DNA of 64,000 bases. Source: Paracyclopina nana. Its lineage: Eukaryota; Arthropoda; Copepoda; Cyclopoida; Cyclopettidae. The notes beneath the pieces were generated by a model. It had not been told where the DNA came from, ran no database searches, and saw only the letters and a list, made by a program, of their open reading frames with translations. Of the stretch, positions 50,301 through 63,690 are shown one piece after another (the first letter of the stretch is position 1; each line of letters begins with the position of its first letter). The translations under genes and the position numbers were made by a program. Location: assembly GCA_019096065.1 (NCBI GenBank), contig JAGUCH010000009.1, forward strand, positions 3,730,001 through 3,794,000, in the 5' to 3' direction.

Positions 50301-53300
50301 ATAGTGGTCAATATCATGCATATGGCAGTAGTACATGTATGAAAAATTTATATAACTCCTTTTAGAGATTTAACTCACCACACATGAACACAATTGGCAT
50401 TGATTCGAGTCGGACCACGAAGCTCCGTCCTCTCTCACAATTCCCCCGGGCAAACGACACGATTTGTGGCAATCACATTCCTCAACTTTGGAGAGTCTGG
50501 CCTCTGTGGCCTCCAGCTATAGTTTAAAAATGCGCCAAAAATTAGTACACTGCATAGCTTATATATTCCATTATGTGTCAGCTTACGCGTTGAGACAGCA
50601 ATTCAATTTGCTTCATGTATTGGTCCTGCAAGGCCTGCACAGTCTGCTGTAAATGCCTAAATTCGCCGCACGTGGGACAAGCCAAGTCCATTGTGGGACA
50701 CTGGAGTGAATGGCCATTTTGTCCCGTGACCAGATAAAAATTTTGGATGAACCCCTAGGTTATAAAAAAACCACCATTATTGCTTACTCACGTGAATTTT
50801 GAGATTCTGCTGATGCATGCTGCTATAAAGCGGAGTACTCAAATAGGGTATATCTTCCTAGCTTTTGCTGAGTTTTAAAATAGTGTATGCTAACTTTATG
50901 CAAATTGCTTGGGATGTCAAAACATTGCATGCTTCAGCAAGACAGCAGAGATTAAATCGATTAATAGGAGCTTTCTTAAAAACTTTCATAACGTCATATT
51001 TCAAGCTCGTTTTTCAGGTTTGGAAGTGGCAGCAGCATTCGCTTAAGCGTCTGTAAATTACCTTATATAGGAACCTTTGCTCGCTTTGCTGTCCGATCCA
51101 CAAAGAGAGCTCCTCACCAATTGGAGATGATATCCGAAAGTCCAAAGGGCGAATGATTCGCCTTTGGATCGACCTGCAGCGGACAAGAAAGCAAATTAAA
51201 CTGCTTTCTAAATCCAATAGAAGCTCCTTTTGCCTCCAGTTTGTTTAGCCTTCAGGCTGCTACCTAGAATTTGTTCAACTTACTGACAATCTAGGAAGAC
51301 TTGCAGTTGGTTTCCAGATAAAGTTACTGCCAATTTGTGCCACTGGTTGTCCGCCAAATTGACCGATACGGTCTCCACAGCCTGGATTAGGTCAACGCCT
51401 CCGTCGGAGGAGGATGCGCGATAAATGAACCGTAATTGACTATTGCGTCCTGAAGACTGAATCTCAAAGAGCCTGGGGAAAAATCAAAGTGTCAAAAAGG
51501 CCCATGCAGGGACTCTGTTAAAAATGTCTACGTCACCTTTGAGCTCCTAAGCCGAGCGACAAAAGCGTCCCAGAATTGCCCTGCGCTTGCTTGACTGAGG
51601 CCATTAAGGCCAAGTCCGTGGTGGCCTTTTGCGAGCTGAACAAGGCCTGCAATCTCGGGTGTGATTTCAAATCAACCTTTATCCTCCTGAGGGCATTATT
51701 TTTCTCGGCCGGCAGCGAGGACATGAAAAAGGCCGCTGGTGAAGAGGAATGAGGCCCTGGCCGCAAGACCACGCCGTGATGGCGAACGCTAAAGTTGCCA
51801 ACGTTGCCGAAAAGGCCGACGGCCTCCAAAAGGTCCAATTTTTCTAGAAGGCCAGCTTCTTGATGGACATGATGATATGCTTCAAGGCCAAGGTCTGCAA
51901 GGAGGGAAAGCAAGCTTTTATATAATTTTTTATTTGCCTGAATCTGATTTCCTCACGAATTACACCTATAACAGGGCCCTCTACTATTTTTTTGAGGCCC
52001 TTCATGAAAGCATGTCCAATTTGATTACGTAAGCAAGCTGAGCAAACTTTCCATTGTGAATAGCTTGTGACGCGATTGTGACGTAGCACGTTTTAATTTC
52101 TACATGAAGTGTTAGAGCATTCTGAGGATATGCATATGAGGGGGAAAAGCTGCCAGACAAAAGTCTGTTCGTGTCATGATTGATAATGGACAAAGCAAGA
52201 TTTCCAAGCCTTCTTCTCGTAGAAGAGTAAAAGCTCCCTTGGGACTCTGCACAAGAAGAAGGGAAAGCTGACAGACAAAAAGCATGACCATTGCTGAATG
52301 AAATGCAGATGAACTTTTGTCAACTTCACAAAGCTCATGCAGTAGCTCCATAATGCAGATCAAGGCAAATGCTAAACAAATACTGGTGTCTCATTTCACA
52401 TTATGGCTTTCCTAGCTACAAGACCTCGGAACAATGTAAAATTGCCATTAATCACTTATTACTCTTGGGAATATAAATGACACCTTCAAATATGCTCAAA
52501 GGTTAAACAATCTCGATTCCCATCGACAGTATATTATATCTTGCCATGAAAACTGCAAAGTGAGCATGAGAAAATTGACATTTCGCGCTCTTCATCAGTC
52601 ATCACTCGATCTATCACTATTTACTAAACTACTAAAGTAGTTGTAGATGTTCTGCATAATGTGGGAAATTTCAAACCTGGCAAATTTTGACACATTTCCC
52701 ACGCGTCAATTTCTGATGAGTTGCACTCTAGAATTTAAAAAGGCTGATTTCAATAGAGTGTCAGCTTTCGGTCATGCATTTTTTCCATACAAAAAAATTG
52801 CCAAAATAAAGCTTAAGAAAGCCCAAATTGTTTATATCTTCCGCCTCGTTGCACAGACGTCGCGCCATGATTGCTGTCTACTCAATTATTATACAGTATA
52901 TGCATGCAGATAGTATACACTGTAGACTCGCCAAGAGGGTGGAAATGCATTGTTATGATTTTTTTCATTCATTTGACATTATCCTCAAACTTCTATGTAG
53001 AATAATGATGAAAAGCACGCGCGCGCATATCATTGCAGTCAGGTATATCCCGTGCGATGGTGCATTCTCGAAACACCTTCAGGTTATTATGTAGCTTTCC
53101 AAAAACTGAAGAAGTAATGACTCATCATCATGACATTGCCATTTATTTGGAGGAGCAAAACGTCAATAATATGGCTGAAAAATCTTGTCGAAGCATGCTT
53201 TATGATGAAATATATCAAAAATATATCAGCTTCTGGGCTTCAGTGACTGGCTAGCTTTCCCCCCAACATGGTTGGTGCTAATTGTCTGGAGACATGCAAA

Positions 53301-56300
53301 AATGGCCTCATTTCACAGTTTACAGCTACTGATCTGTGCATATGCTCCGGAGCCAAACAGTAAGTAAGCAATTCTTGTATAGTGGCAAAAATTGCGTGTT
53401 CGACTTTTGATGGCAAACAAACGCAAACATAAAGCAGAACGTGGCTTACTTTTTCTTCAAATAGGCGGAGATGTTGCTCTAGTATTTATAAGTAACACCT
53501 ACTTTTCCCCTTTTTTTCCTTAACAAATTGGCTGAAAAATTGCTGCTGAGCTGCTAAAGGCCATTTTTTGCGTGAGTGCGATGAGACAAAAGTAATTTTT
53601 TTTCGCAAAAATAGCCAGGCTATTTTTACTTCAAGAGGAGGAAATCGTGCATTGTAGCATCACAATTTCTCTGTGTCAATCAATGAAGGAGATCTATTCC
53701 CCAATCAACTTTCCCTTGGGAATGTGCTGTTGTTCTTTCATGTGACATTGCACCATAAAACTTGTGTTGCCTTTTGCATACCCCAGCTCAATAATCAATA
53801 GACAAAATGCTTTAGAGAACATAACTTCTCCCCACAAAAATGAATCCAAAAAACTTTTTTCCCGTTCATGAAAGCAAAAGCAGTAAATGAGTCATAGCAT
53901 ATTGCATGAATGCACCTGCACACTTGATTTTCACGGATTTTTGATTACAAAACGCGACTGCGCCAAAAGGTGGCCAAAAAGTTTGCAGCAAGGAGAAAGT
54001 GTTTTTAAGAGTCCCTGTTTCCAAGGTCATGATATATTGTCTCTTTCGTGGCCTTTGGCCAAGACAGCTGAACCAAAAGCATGGCCATCAGCTGATTTTG
54101 TTTTTGGAAGAAGCCAATTTTTATGGCAAAGTGGAATCCAGGGTAGCATGCATTTATAACCTAGAAAAATGGAAACAGAATGCATTTTGCCATTTGAATC
54201 TGCATTTCCAAATCATTGCTGGAGGTCATGTCCAAAAAACACCTTTTTACGGTGAAAAAACACACAGCTGCTATAATGATTATCAGGTTTGTCGTCATTG
54301 ACTAGATAAGGCTTTCTAGTTCGCGTAGTGCACAACTAGTAGTGTAGCTATAGTAACCAACGAGTGCAATATCAAGCAAGTTCAGAGTCAGACTTACTTT
54401 CTAATAATATGCAAAGACATGAAAAGTAGTAATGATCATAACTTCTTTGAACCTGTTGAGCTAATGTCACTCCTCATTTTCAAATTCGGCTTGATATTCG
54501 TGTGATCTAACCGAAAAAAAAATTACGTACTATGTGCAGCATAAAAAAGGAACCATATAATTGAACCATCTGCTCAATGTGTTTTTGTTCAACAATATTC
54601 CATCGTGTGACGTGACCTGCGTTCAACTTCCGGCTGCAAGCAGCAACCGCGTGAACCCTATTTATTGCTACCAACTTCGGGTCAAAAGTGTCACACTTGG
54701 CTGATCTCAACAATAAGGCCAAATTATGTATATAGACAATCAGACAGAAACTTTAACCGTGAGAAAATATGTGGCAAAAATGCTATTACATAGCTTAAGG
54801 TCACTTAGAAGTTAGCAAATCAAAAGGAGAAGTGTTGCAGACACCTTGTTTCAGGCCTGGCATGAAAAGAGCCAAGGCCTTTCATGTTTGGATTTGAAAG
54901 CTATTTTCAGCCTAAAATCTGGTGAGCAGACTTCACTGGCAATCTCAACAGCCTTTGGATTAATTCCATTATAATTTGGCAACTGCTCAGTTTTCAATTT
55001 GGCAGGAGGAGCCTGCTGCTACTCACAGGACAAATTATTGACATGATGAAAAGCAGGAAATGTGGCCAAATTTTGACAATCAGAGCAATTTTGGTTGGTG
55101 CTTCATGCTGCGAGCTGGAGACAGAAGCAGCTGTGTCTCAAAATATAGTATGCTACTCCTACAAGGTTCAGCCTTGAAAACTGCTCTGGCAAAAGCATCA
55201 ATCATGAGAGCCTGAGTAGCATGCTTTTGTCATCAATAATGTGCCAAAATGGGGTGATGCACTCACCATGGAATGCAGTTAAGATGGTCTGCATCCCCTG
55301 GAGAATAGAGCCATACAATTTCTCCTTTTGCAAAAGTGTATTGCAGAATACCTAGCTTCAGAAAGCCTTTCACAATTATGTTAGATAGCTATTTCATTAA
55401 CGTTAGGTCATTGACTGGATTCGAGCTTATATTATTACCTCCTTTTCCAGCTTTAGCTTTGGTAGCAGGATTGGAGAGCAATTGTGCCAAATGTAAATTA
55501 GCCAGATTCAATGTTGCTTTGATGTGCAAATTCTTCCTTCATCAGCTTTCACGCGAGAAGGCTTCGAAGTCATTTTGCAAATTTCAAAACAAAACAAACT
55601 TCTAACGAATTCAGTGCGCGCGCCGTTTTTGTTTACGCGGTGCTGCAAAAGATGCCCCAAACTGACAAGAAGTGCCAAACAACGGAATTTTTCGATGGCA
55701 TCAAGTTTCAGTCTAACATTGGGCTCTAACTGGGTAATGATTTGTTTTTGTTGCCTAGTTGGCCTCGGAATATTGATGAAAGAATAAACAAGTATATTCC
55801 AGATGCTTGAGACAGCATTATGGCCAGAAATTACATATCACCACCTCCCCTTTTTGTCCTTGATTGATAGATTACATTTGAATATTGCTGAAACAATGTG
55901 GATAATTGGAGAGACATGCTAGGAATCGATAAAATACTTCTTTTGATCGGTATGAAAAATTCAAGCCTTTCTGGCTGGCGGTTTTTTCTTGAGGTCACAC
56001 AAACGCGAATTACTTACTGCAGGAAACGCGAGGCCATCATAGAAAGGGAAATTGGGACCTCAATTCACTGCCTTTTATCTAAATGCAATAAACTTTTTGA
56101 CGGTGGAAGCACTTTGACCTTGAAAAGCTGATCAAATTTGAGCTCCATAAAAAGTGCCATAAAGCGTCATTTTTTCAGGAAACACGTGCTTTATGGGAGT
56201 CCAGTGTGAATTACTTTAAAAAACAAAAACTATGCGCTCGCATAATTCCAATAGCTTTGCTGGTCATTTTTACTATGTAGTCTGTATATATGTATTGAGA

Positions 56301-57455
56301 GAACAAATTGTTCATGCAGGTATGAAAAAATAATGAGTGCTTTCATTGCTCACCCTCAACAATTATTTATGAAAGAACACGTGTCCCATGTTGTCCCTTT
56401 TGGGCCAGCTCACAGCCGCTGATTTCTATCACTCTACTTATTAATGGCCTTTGCTAAAATTCAACCTTGACCTCGAGATTTTCGCCAAAACTTTCATTTA
56501 TTTGCTTAAGAAATCTGGCGTTTAGTTTACTATTCAGGTTAAATAGCAGCAATTTTTTCCCCTAAACTCAATCACTCAAATTGAAGGCCTTCATTTAACT
56601 TGATTTTGCTGGCCTCTTTTAGGCAAGTGTGATTGATATGTTAATTCCTATTTTTTTACAGCCATACACTGCTTTTACGATACTGTTTTCACTCTATGCG
56701 AGAGAAAAGAGCTCTGTTGGAGAGCCACATAATAATAATAGCACTAAAAGTAACTAGGGCTGAATTTATTGCTGTCTTGTGCAGAGACCCCTTTGCAAGC
56801 TTCATAAAATTGCTCTTTTTCCACCAACACAGTATGGTCGTAATTTTTTCACAATCTTGATGATTTCTAGCAGAAAAAAGTCTGTGGAAGCTTCTGAGCT
56901 ATAATTGAGAATTTCAAAATGTGACATCAGCCAGAAGCTAGCTGACAATTTTGACTGTATCATTTCAATTGGTGCATTATATTCGCTGTATACGAAAAGC
57001 CAAGCTGGAGATTGGAGAAGATTGGGGGAAGATGGTGGTGGATTAAGAATAGTAATAAGTCTCATAATTACTCAACGTCCCCTTTGCTTTCTATATTAGT
57101 ATATGAGTTGTTTTGCACATCGGTGCTTTTATGTCTGGTAATCCAATTTGACTTTCTCCACCATCCCGATTCCAGATCGTAAAGCAAGATGATGATCTCA
57201 TTTCAACTTTACTCAGATTTAAATCCGAGAAGACTCATAATGCTCCAAACTATCGTAGGAGGATAGTATAGCATACTAAAAACTCGTTAATTATTGCTCT
57301 CCGATATATTGGAAAATGAGCCAAAATACTTCGATGGCCTTGGCATATTGTAATGATTGTCAAAGTCTGTTTTTCTTACCTGTACTGGTATGCGTGGTCG
57401 ATAAGAGGGTAGTGAACCACAAAAGGGTCAGCAAGCAAAATTCCGCCGCCGACAT
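47369..57455 (-). CDS. Nell: NELL-type secreted glycoprotein (thrombospondin-N, VWC and EGF domains)
   Basis: Secreted multimeric matrix/signalling protein; vertebrate NELL2 is a Robo3 ligand. Fifteen coding exons: 57455-57380, 51894-51537, 51472-51284, 51173-51062, 50754-50587, 50516-50379, 50227-50125, 50060-49743, 49674-49573, 49514-49329, 49272-49101, 49042-48852, 48799-48534, 48474-48238, 47458-47369; phases close, 901 residues. In order: a signal peptide (1 to about 23), a laminin-G/thrombospondin-N domain (about 26-240), a short coiled coil with CPTC (about 255-315), two VWC domains, six EGF repeats including calcium-binding types (DIDEC, DENEC), then VWC domains to the C-terminus. This order is diagnostic of NELL. 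The last 30-codon exon (DGLVFCAISSSC) matches the vertebrate C-terminal end. A Glu-rich insert sits in a late VWC. Intron 1 is 5.5 kb. Confidence 0.92.
51895..57379. other. First intron of NELL
   Basis: The 5.5-kb intron separates the signal-peptide exon from the first domain exon; splicing 57380 to 51894 restores GAC in frame. It is AT-rich with no coding segment I can recognise. A donor/acceptor-bounded 31-base segment at 55267-55297 would bring in a stop, so it is not a constitutive exon. Confidence 0.65.
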
Positions 57456-57480
57456 GTTTCTTCCCAAAGGTGGCTCCGAC

Positions 57481-57534
57481 TCAATTATCAATCAAGGCCC
57501 ATAATTTCGGCCTGAGTGGGTAGTGCTTGCGCAT
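57481..57534 (-). other. Upstream open reading frame in the NELL leader
   Basis: An 18-codon frame including its stop (MRKHYPLRPKLWALIDN) begins with ATG in good context (ACCATGC) and ends 25 bases before the NELL start codon at 57455. If the leader begins near 57602 it would be translated first and could lower NELL output. Confidence 0.4.
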
Positions 57535-57598
57535 GGTTACATATCGCACTGGCGGTGGTGTAAGCAGTCTATAGTGAAGTGCTTGAGATAAACCGTGT

Positions 57599-57604
57599 GA
57601 CTGA
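57599..57604 (-). promoter_or_regulatory. Possible initiator element for NELL
   Basis: TCAGTC on the minus strand (A at 57602) fits the arthropod initiator consensus TCAKTY. It lies in a locally CpG-richer block about 147 bases before the start codon. No clear downstream promoter element follows, so support is weak. Confidence 0.3.
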
Positions 57605-60182
57605 ATTGAGTTCCGCGAGCTGCTGGAGAGCCGAAATTGCCGAGTCGAGCGCGCACCACTACGTACAGCTACAGTAGCAGCACGTCGACTTAGAAAGCAG
57701 CCCGGGCTCGCAATCATGCACGAAAACCACGTTCCGCTCTTTTAAGTGCGATCAAAAGATCCAAATCCTACATTCTCATGCCCTTTGGCGGAGCCAACTT
57801 TTTGTGCCGAAAGCTCCTACCTTTTTTTTGACGAGCATAAATGATAGTTTAACCCTGGATATCAAATGGAGTTGCTTTAATTCAAAATTGCTCCAAATGA
57901 CTTGACTACTAGCATTATTATGCAAAACTTTATGCGAGGCACAGCTTTCAATTTTTTCATTTATGGGGACTTTTTCTTATTGTAGGCGTACGTATGCATG
58001 TGTGAAAAACGGCTAAGCCCTGGAATGGAATGGAAGATTTTTTTTATTTTCTAACTTTTCCATCTCCCTCTTTTTCCGGAAAGGGAAAAGTTTCTCCCAA
58101 GGAGCAAAGCTGATCGATTTCATTCATTTGAAAGTGCATTTAGCTGGAGAGAGGGCGAGAGAGGCAGCAAACGAGAGAGGAGCAGCAAAAGCAGCCAGGC
58201 CACGAGGCCACTGGATTAAAAAATCGAATTTCCCACTGTGCTTAGCAGAAAAGTCACAACATTAATTCCAACCTTGGAAAACTTGGATGAAGGAGGAGAA
58301 GAAGCTTGCATTTCGCTAGATAAGCCCAAATTATGCCGCAGTCAAAGTGGAAGTTAGGCTTGAATTAAATGGGAGCAGCTATGTAGCGCGCGCAGTTTTT
58401 TCTGTAAACAAGTTGCAGCACAACTCAATCACTTTTATTTCCAGGAAAAAGAAAGGTAAACAGATGAATTTGGGGGGCTCAATTTGACAAGTGTGCTCTA
58501 ATTTATGGTGTCCTTATACATTATACATCCTCAGATAAAAATCTAGCGCTAATTTGGCCAGCAGGTGGCATTGCCATACTTTAAAAACTGAGCGCTGCTG
58601 TTGGTTTGACTCAGTTTTTGTTTACAGCACGCGGGCGTGCCGGTCACAATCTCACAGATGCTGAAATGACCGCGCGCTGGCCGAGTCTAATTGCGCCAAT
58701 TCTTTGAAAGGCTCTGAATTGATTTTTGGCCATCATTCATGGCATAATAATGTACAATAAAAGCAGGAGCGCAAATGTCAGGTTTTGCTACAGGTGCTGC
58801 TGACTCACTGATGATGCCAAAAGGCTGAGGAAGCAGCTGTGGGAGATGAAAATTCGGAGCTAAAAATGTTTTCCTACTGTTTCATCATGACAAGACCCCC
58901 TTGGGGGGTCACCTGCCATCCCAATTATTTGTCAACACTTTTGCGGCGAGCAAAATCGATAGTCGACGCCGTTGTTGGGATAACACTTGAAAAAGATTTT
59001 CCCTCCAGTGAGCAAACAATTTTTATTTACTGATAAGGCCACTTCTCATCTTATTGTATGTTCTCTGATAACGCGACTGCACTCTATTAAAATTATGCAG
59101 AGAAAAGCTTAATGGCTTCCCCTTTATCTTCAAATTCCACAATAATGGTCAAGGCTATAAAAACGGTTTTTTAAATAGGGGGGAACTATATGGGTCGTTT
59201 TTCACCTCCGCTTGCTCATGTCGACCATTTAATTAACTGCTGTGGTGCGATGCAGCCAAAATTCCAAGTTTGCACACACAACAGCAGAAATTGCGTGGTC
59301 AGGAAATTTCAGCCCATTTGAGCCAAATTTGAGTAGCTCTATGTATGTAGTGCCACGTAGATCGAGATGGAGACCACCTGTCAGAAATTAACCCCGCTCG
59401 AAAAATGGATGGCTCGCTTCACTGAAGGAAAAACGGTGGTCAAACCGTTTACGATACTGCAATTCCCCACTGAATAGCATCATTATTGGGCGCTGTTCAC
59501 CACACTGCACCTTGGTGGGGTAAGAGGATTCAGCAAATTGCTAATAGATCATCCACGTTAAGTTGCTTAGCAGTATGAACACGAACATACGTTGAAAGGG
59601 GTATTATCAGAAAGTGGGTCATGACTTGTGACAAAAAATGGGAAAAAGGTGACAATAAAACTGATCATTTATTGCGGTTTTTAACAACAGTTCTACGAAA
59701 AATCTACATTTAGCAATTATGATTTTTAAACTTACGGTATCAGGCTGTATTTTCACATTTAAGAAACAGATTGAATATCCGATGACAATAGTTTAATCGT
59801 GATGTGCAAAGTGGGCAAAAAAGCTGGCCTAAACTTCAGCAGTGCAATGCAATTGGAACACTAGCTCATTGTATAGCTATAAATAGTATTTTTTGGTGGT
59901 CTCTTCAAAAAATGACTCACATTTGGGCTTTTTCAAGGTTGAAATACTGTTCATCATAGTTGCAGACATTAAATGAAAATAAATAGAAATTCCTGAATGA
60001 TTTTTAGCAAGTCCTAAAAGAATTACAATATTGTATGGAAATGACAGTCGCGAATTTAAGAGTATTTTTTATGTAATATTGGGAGTGGTGGTGAGCCTAG
60101 AGGGTAGTTTTCGGCATAAAAATAGAATAGTATATGGATCGACCGGGAGTTCTGACAAGATCACAAAACCATGTCAACTCGC
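57605..60182. other. Intergenic region between NELL and Suv4-20
   Basis: About 2.6 kb holding the upstream region of NELL and the 3' end of Suv4-20. No coding segment is recognised and no convincing polyadenylation signal for Suv4-20 is found near its stop. Confidence 0.5.
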
Positions 60183-63100
60183 TCACATCTGGTCCAAATT
60201 GATGGTTGACATCGTCTCATCACCCAGTCTCAACTTGAGCCTTTTGAGGCCACCACACGTGCTGGAAGTGGTGGACGAGGTGGAAATTTCTCGTTTCCTA
60301 AAATTTTTCCGCGTCTTGGTGCGGCTGTTCTTTTTCCAATTGTTGCCTACTCCCTCCATGCGAAGAACTTCATAGCTGGAATTCTTCATACGCAGGGTCA
60401 ACTTGAGGCTGGGCTGCTTTTCTTCAACCACAGAGGATATCGACATGCTTTGAACACCTTGGATGCCGTCTTCTAAAGAGGCAGTTTCAATGCCCGAATC
60501 GGAGCCAGAGCCAGAATGAGTTGAGCTTGAGCCATCATCACTGATTCCGGATGAGCTACTCGAGCAACTCGACGAGTCGGAGGCTGCGCGGCCTAAAATG
60601 CACCTTTTTCGAATTCGATCCGGAGTACACCTGTAAAAAGCAAGGAAAAGCACATTGAAAGCCTTTTTCACACACTATGCCAAAATCAACGAGACCTTAA
60701 AGACCGTTGGTTCACTCGAATGGCTGATGGAATTTCGAGGTGTCGAGGCTTCTCCTCGACTATTGCTGCTGGGGGCAAACTGGTTGTAGAGGTTGGAGTA
60801 GCTGTAATGGGTGCGACGTTTTCCTGATTGCTATACCGATTTTGCACCATCTCGGCATCGTATCGCGTTCCAGTGAAGCCTCGATCCTTGAGCTGCTGGT
60901 AGGTCAGTTTTGGTGTGTCTGGGCTCGACTCATTGATGGCAGCAGCATTAGCAGACACAATTGGCTTTTGTGCTACTGTAGCTGTGGCAGAAGAAGCAGA
61001 AGGCAAAATTCTCTTACGCAGCCGATTAGCTCTGAGACTGTAGCCTTTTTCCTCCGGAGTAAGGCCAGTCCTCAGAACAGTAAATGCTCCGGATTTATTG
61101 CTGCAGAAAAAAGAAAGTTAGGACCTCGTGGTGGTAATGCAATTATTTCGAGCCACCGAGTATGATACTTACACTTCGCAAGTTTCACACTCGCACTTGC
61201 AGTTTTTGTCCCCGAAAAAGTCGGTGCCATACATGCACAAAATCTCCTCGCCCGGCTGGATTTCGCGCAAAACTTTGACACAGGCTCGATCTCGGCCCGT
61301 GGGGACGAATTTGCAATTTGGCAGACAATCGTGGTTGATGTAGGCAGCAGAGCCCAGCCAAAGTTGGGCGCAATTTTTCCGGCAGGAATACATCACTGAA
61401 AAGTCGTTTTCACCCGACACCAAAAGATTGCCTTCCTCCTCTTTGGTCATTTCAGCAATGCAGCCAATCAGATATGAGATTTTATCCCCTGGACTCCATT
61501 TGCGAGTTGACACGATTTTGGCGCCTACTTGGCCTTCCATGGAGTATCTGTGGCAAGCCTCGATGATGAATCCGGAGTTTTTGTCAAACACGGACAAGTA
61601 GCGAAATATCTGCAATCAAATTTCAGGTTATTATTTAAGTTTTTTTCAGCGTGCAGGAATTTAACAACCTTACATTTGAGTTTGTGCTAGTTGCCTTTTG
61701 TGTGAACTTTTTTTTGTAGATTTTCCCTAATTATTGAGAGTACCTTGTTAAGCTTCAAATTAGAACGACGATCGATTAACCAATTGGTTTCAAGAGTAAC
61801 AAAGCGAGCCAAAACGTAGGCGTTAAAAGCAGTACACAAGCCTCAAATCATAGCATAATTCATGTGGGATAGCAAATCTTGCAACCATAATCATGTTTTT
61901 TTTATGATTTATGACGACCCATGAATGAACTTTCTTATGCACAATTTTCGTTCTTGAATTGTGGTGCAGTAAAGTTTTAAGATGAGCAAAGCATGCCTTT
62001 ATCTAAAGAAATTTTGGTATGGTTATTTTACTTCATGTACGTTCATTGATTAGGCTTTACATGACAAGTTGTACGTTGATTTAATTGCCTACAGTTGCAT
62101 CTAAAATTAACATTAGCTTAGCCACTCCTATTCCGTGCGCTAACTTTCAACGCTTTTCAATATCGAGAGCAGTTCTAGAAACGCTCCATTTCTGTTGAAG
62201 CTTCTGAACAGATAGTATCAACTATGAACTCAACTAGACCAGATTTCGTTAAGTTAAGATTTGAAATTGAAGCCACTCCGGATGACTACTTTCGGCCAAT
62301 GTTCTCGAATGAACCAATGATTGTTGGAGCAATCGTTTCTTACATCTGTGGATATGGAGGGATATTCATACTAGGAGTCGTAATTTGGTTTGAGAGATCC
62401 GGATTGGCGGGGACCTTTAGAACTCTCCTCAATATCCTGACCACATTCATACTTGAACAGGTAAAATCAAGCGTGCTATCAAAGCATTTAAAAACAACAT
62501 CGCATAATGCTTCCGTAGGCCATCTTGTTTCAAGTGATTTGCGGTAGCATTGATGTGGCTCGCCTCGTGATTGGGCCTTTGAACTCGGCTATTTGCACAT
62601 TTGGGGTGGTAATGAAAAACCTCATATCGATGAACATCTTCATGATAGGATGTTTGATGACCATCACCAAATACGGTTACATTTGCATTTATAAAGCTCC
62701 CGTCTTCGACGACAACTTTTTGGCCACCCTCATACACATCTCCGTCTACTTTTTGAGTACCTTGGCAATTTTCGTCAAATTCTACGGACCCGGAGCTCCC
62801 GTTTTAATAGAGGTAAAAAAGATGAAATATTGCGCCAGATTTGAATAGTTCTCTTCTCTAGCTGATTTGCATTGGAGAGTATAATCCCTCATGGAAGTCG
62901 GCACAAAAGCCCTTTAAAATTGATGCCTGGATCGGCGCAAACTGCTTCGCCACTCACGCAACATTGACTATCCTTATTTTTAAAAGCAAATACAAAATGA
63001 AGAAGAATGCAGTCTCACCTCAACCACAACAGCCAGCTCATTACCAACAAAATGTGGACTTGGGAACAATACTATACAATGCCATCATTAGCATTTCTGT

Positions 63101-63670
63101 TATCTTACAGGCTACTGTCGTGAGCCTTGCTGCAAGGTAATGCAAACAGTTTGTGACGAGCGAAAAAGTTTCAACTTTTATAATTTTGCAGCATTGATCC
63201 AGAGGAAACGGGCAACATGAAGGCAACAATTCTTTACTTTATGACATACTACTACAACCCTCCCCTCACGCTCATAATGATAGGGTGCATTTTCGTTATG
63301 AAAAAGAAGAAAATCAGAGACTGCGTCATGAACGTACTAAGAGGATCTAATATATAACAAAACTCACGTGTTCTTTCAGTCCACTTTGCCAATCTTTCTT
63401 TTTCCTCTTGACGACAGAGGCAAACCAATCACATCCCATCAAATCTGTATAGGCAGTCTCGTAGTTCTGGTGCTTTTGAAACTTGGTCACCACGCTTTTC
63501 AAGTAGCTTTGGTGGATTTGTCGAGGAGATCGAAATCGAGTGCTCATTTTGTGAGTTCCAAATCCCAAGTAGGGATCTACAATGACTGCGGTGGCAATGT
63601 CATCGAACTCGGACAGCTCTTTTGGAGTCATTGTGGTCGAACCAACTGCAGGGCCTACTTTGTTTGTCAT
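60183..63670 (-). CDS. Suv4-20: Histone H4 lysine-20 methyltransferase, Suv4-20 family
   Basis: Nuclear enzyme that adds the second and third methyl groups to H4K20 in heterochromatin. Exons: 63670-63368, 61609-61173, 61100-60696, 60630-60183; 530 residues. The N-terminal Suv4-20 helical domain starts with [21 protein letters not shown] (about 15-40). It continues across the intron into the SET domain (about 110-235), with [16 protein letters not shown], the cofactor-binding [10 protein letters not shown] and the GEEILCMYG motif. The post-SET zinc cysteines CKCECETC close the domain. A low-complexity Ser-rich C-terminus (from about 385) and basic patches follow. The start follows an acceptor at 63691 by 20 bases, so a 5' untranslated exon or trans-spliced leader is likely. 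Its 1.76-kb first coding intron houses a receptor gene on the other strand. Confidence 0.93.
61610..62211. other. Suv4-20 intron left of the nested gene
   Basis: About 600 AT-rich bases between the Suv4-20 second-exon acceptor and the nested receptor gene. It must contain the receptor's promoter. No motif stands out. Confidence 0.5.
62224..63357 (+). CDS. Seven-transmembrane receptor-like protein nested in the Suv4-20 intron
   Basis: Membrane protein of unknown ligand. Exons: 62224-62460, 62519-62812, 62862-63136, 63192-63357; phases close, 323 residues. About seven hydrophobic stretches can be counted: near 33-55, 68-90, 98-125, 138-162, 190-215, 240-265 and 280-305. An ITKYGY segment after the third could stand where DRY is in rhodopsin-like receptors. 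YYNPPLTLI in the last resembles the NPxxY region, and the tail is short and basic. This suggests a divergent rhodopsin-like GPCR, but I do not recognise the subfamily. The start is the first ATG, 12 bases after an acceptor-like AG at 62211. The whole gene lies antisense within a Suv4-20 intron, and its stop ends 10 bases short of the host exon. Confidence 0.75.
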
Positions 63671-63690
63671 TTTCAAATGCCTTTGCAAGT

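Noticed and set aside
55267-55297. 31-base segment bounded by CTCCAG and GTGAGT in NELL intron 1, looking like a microexon
   Set aside because: Including it shifts the phase and creates TGA at the next junction, whereas direct splicing of the flanking exons keeps the frame.
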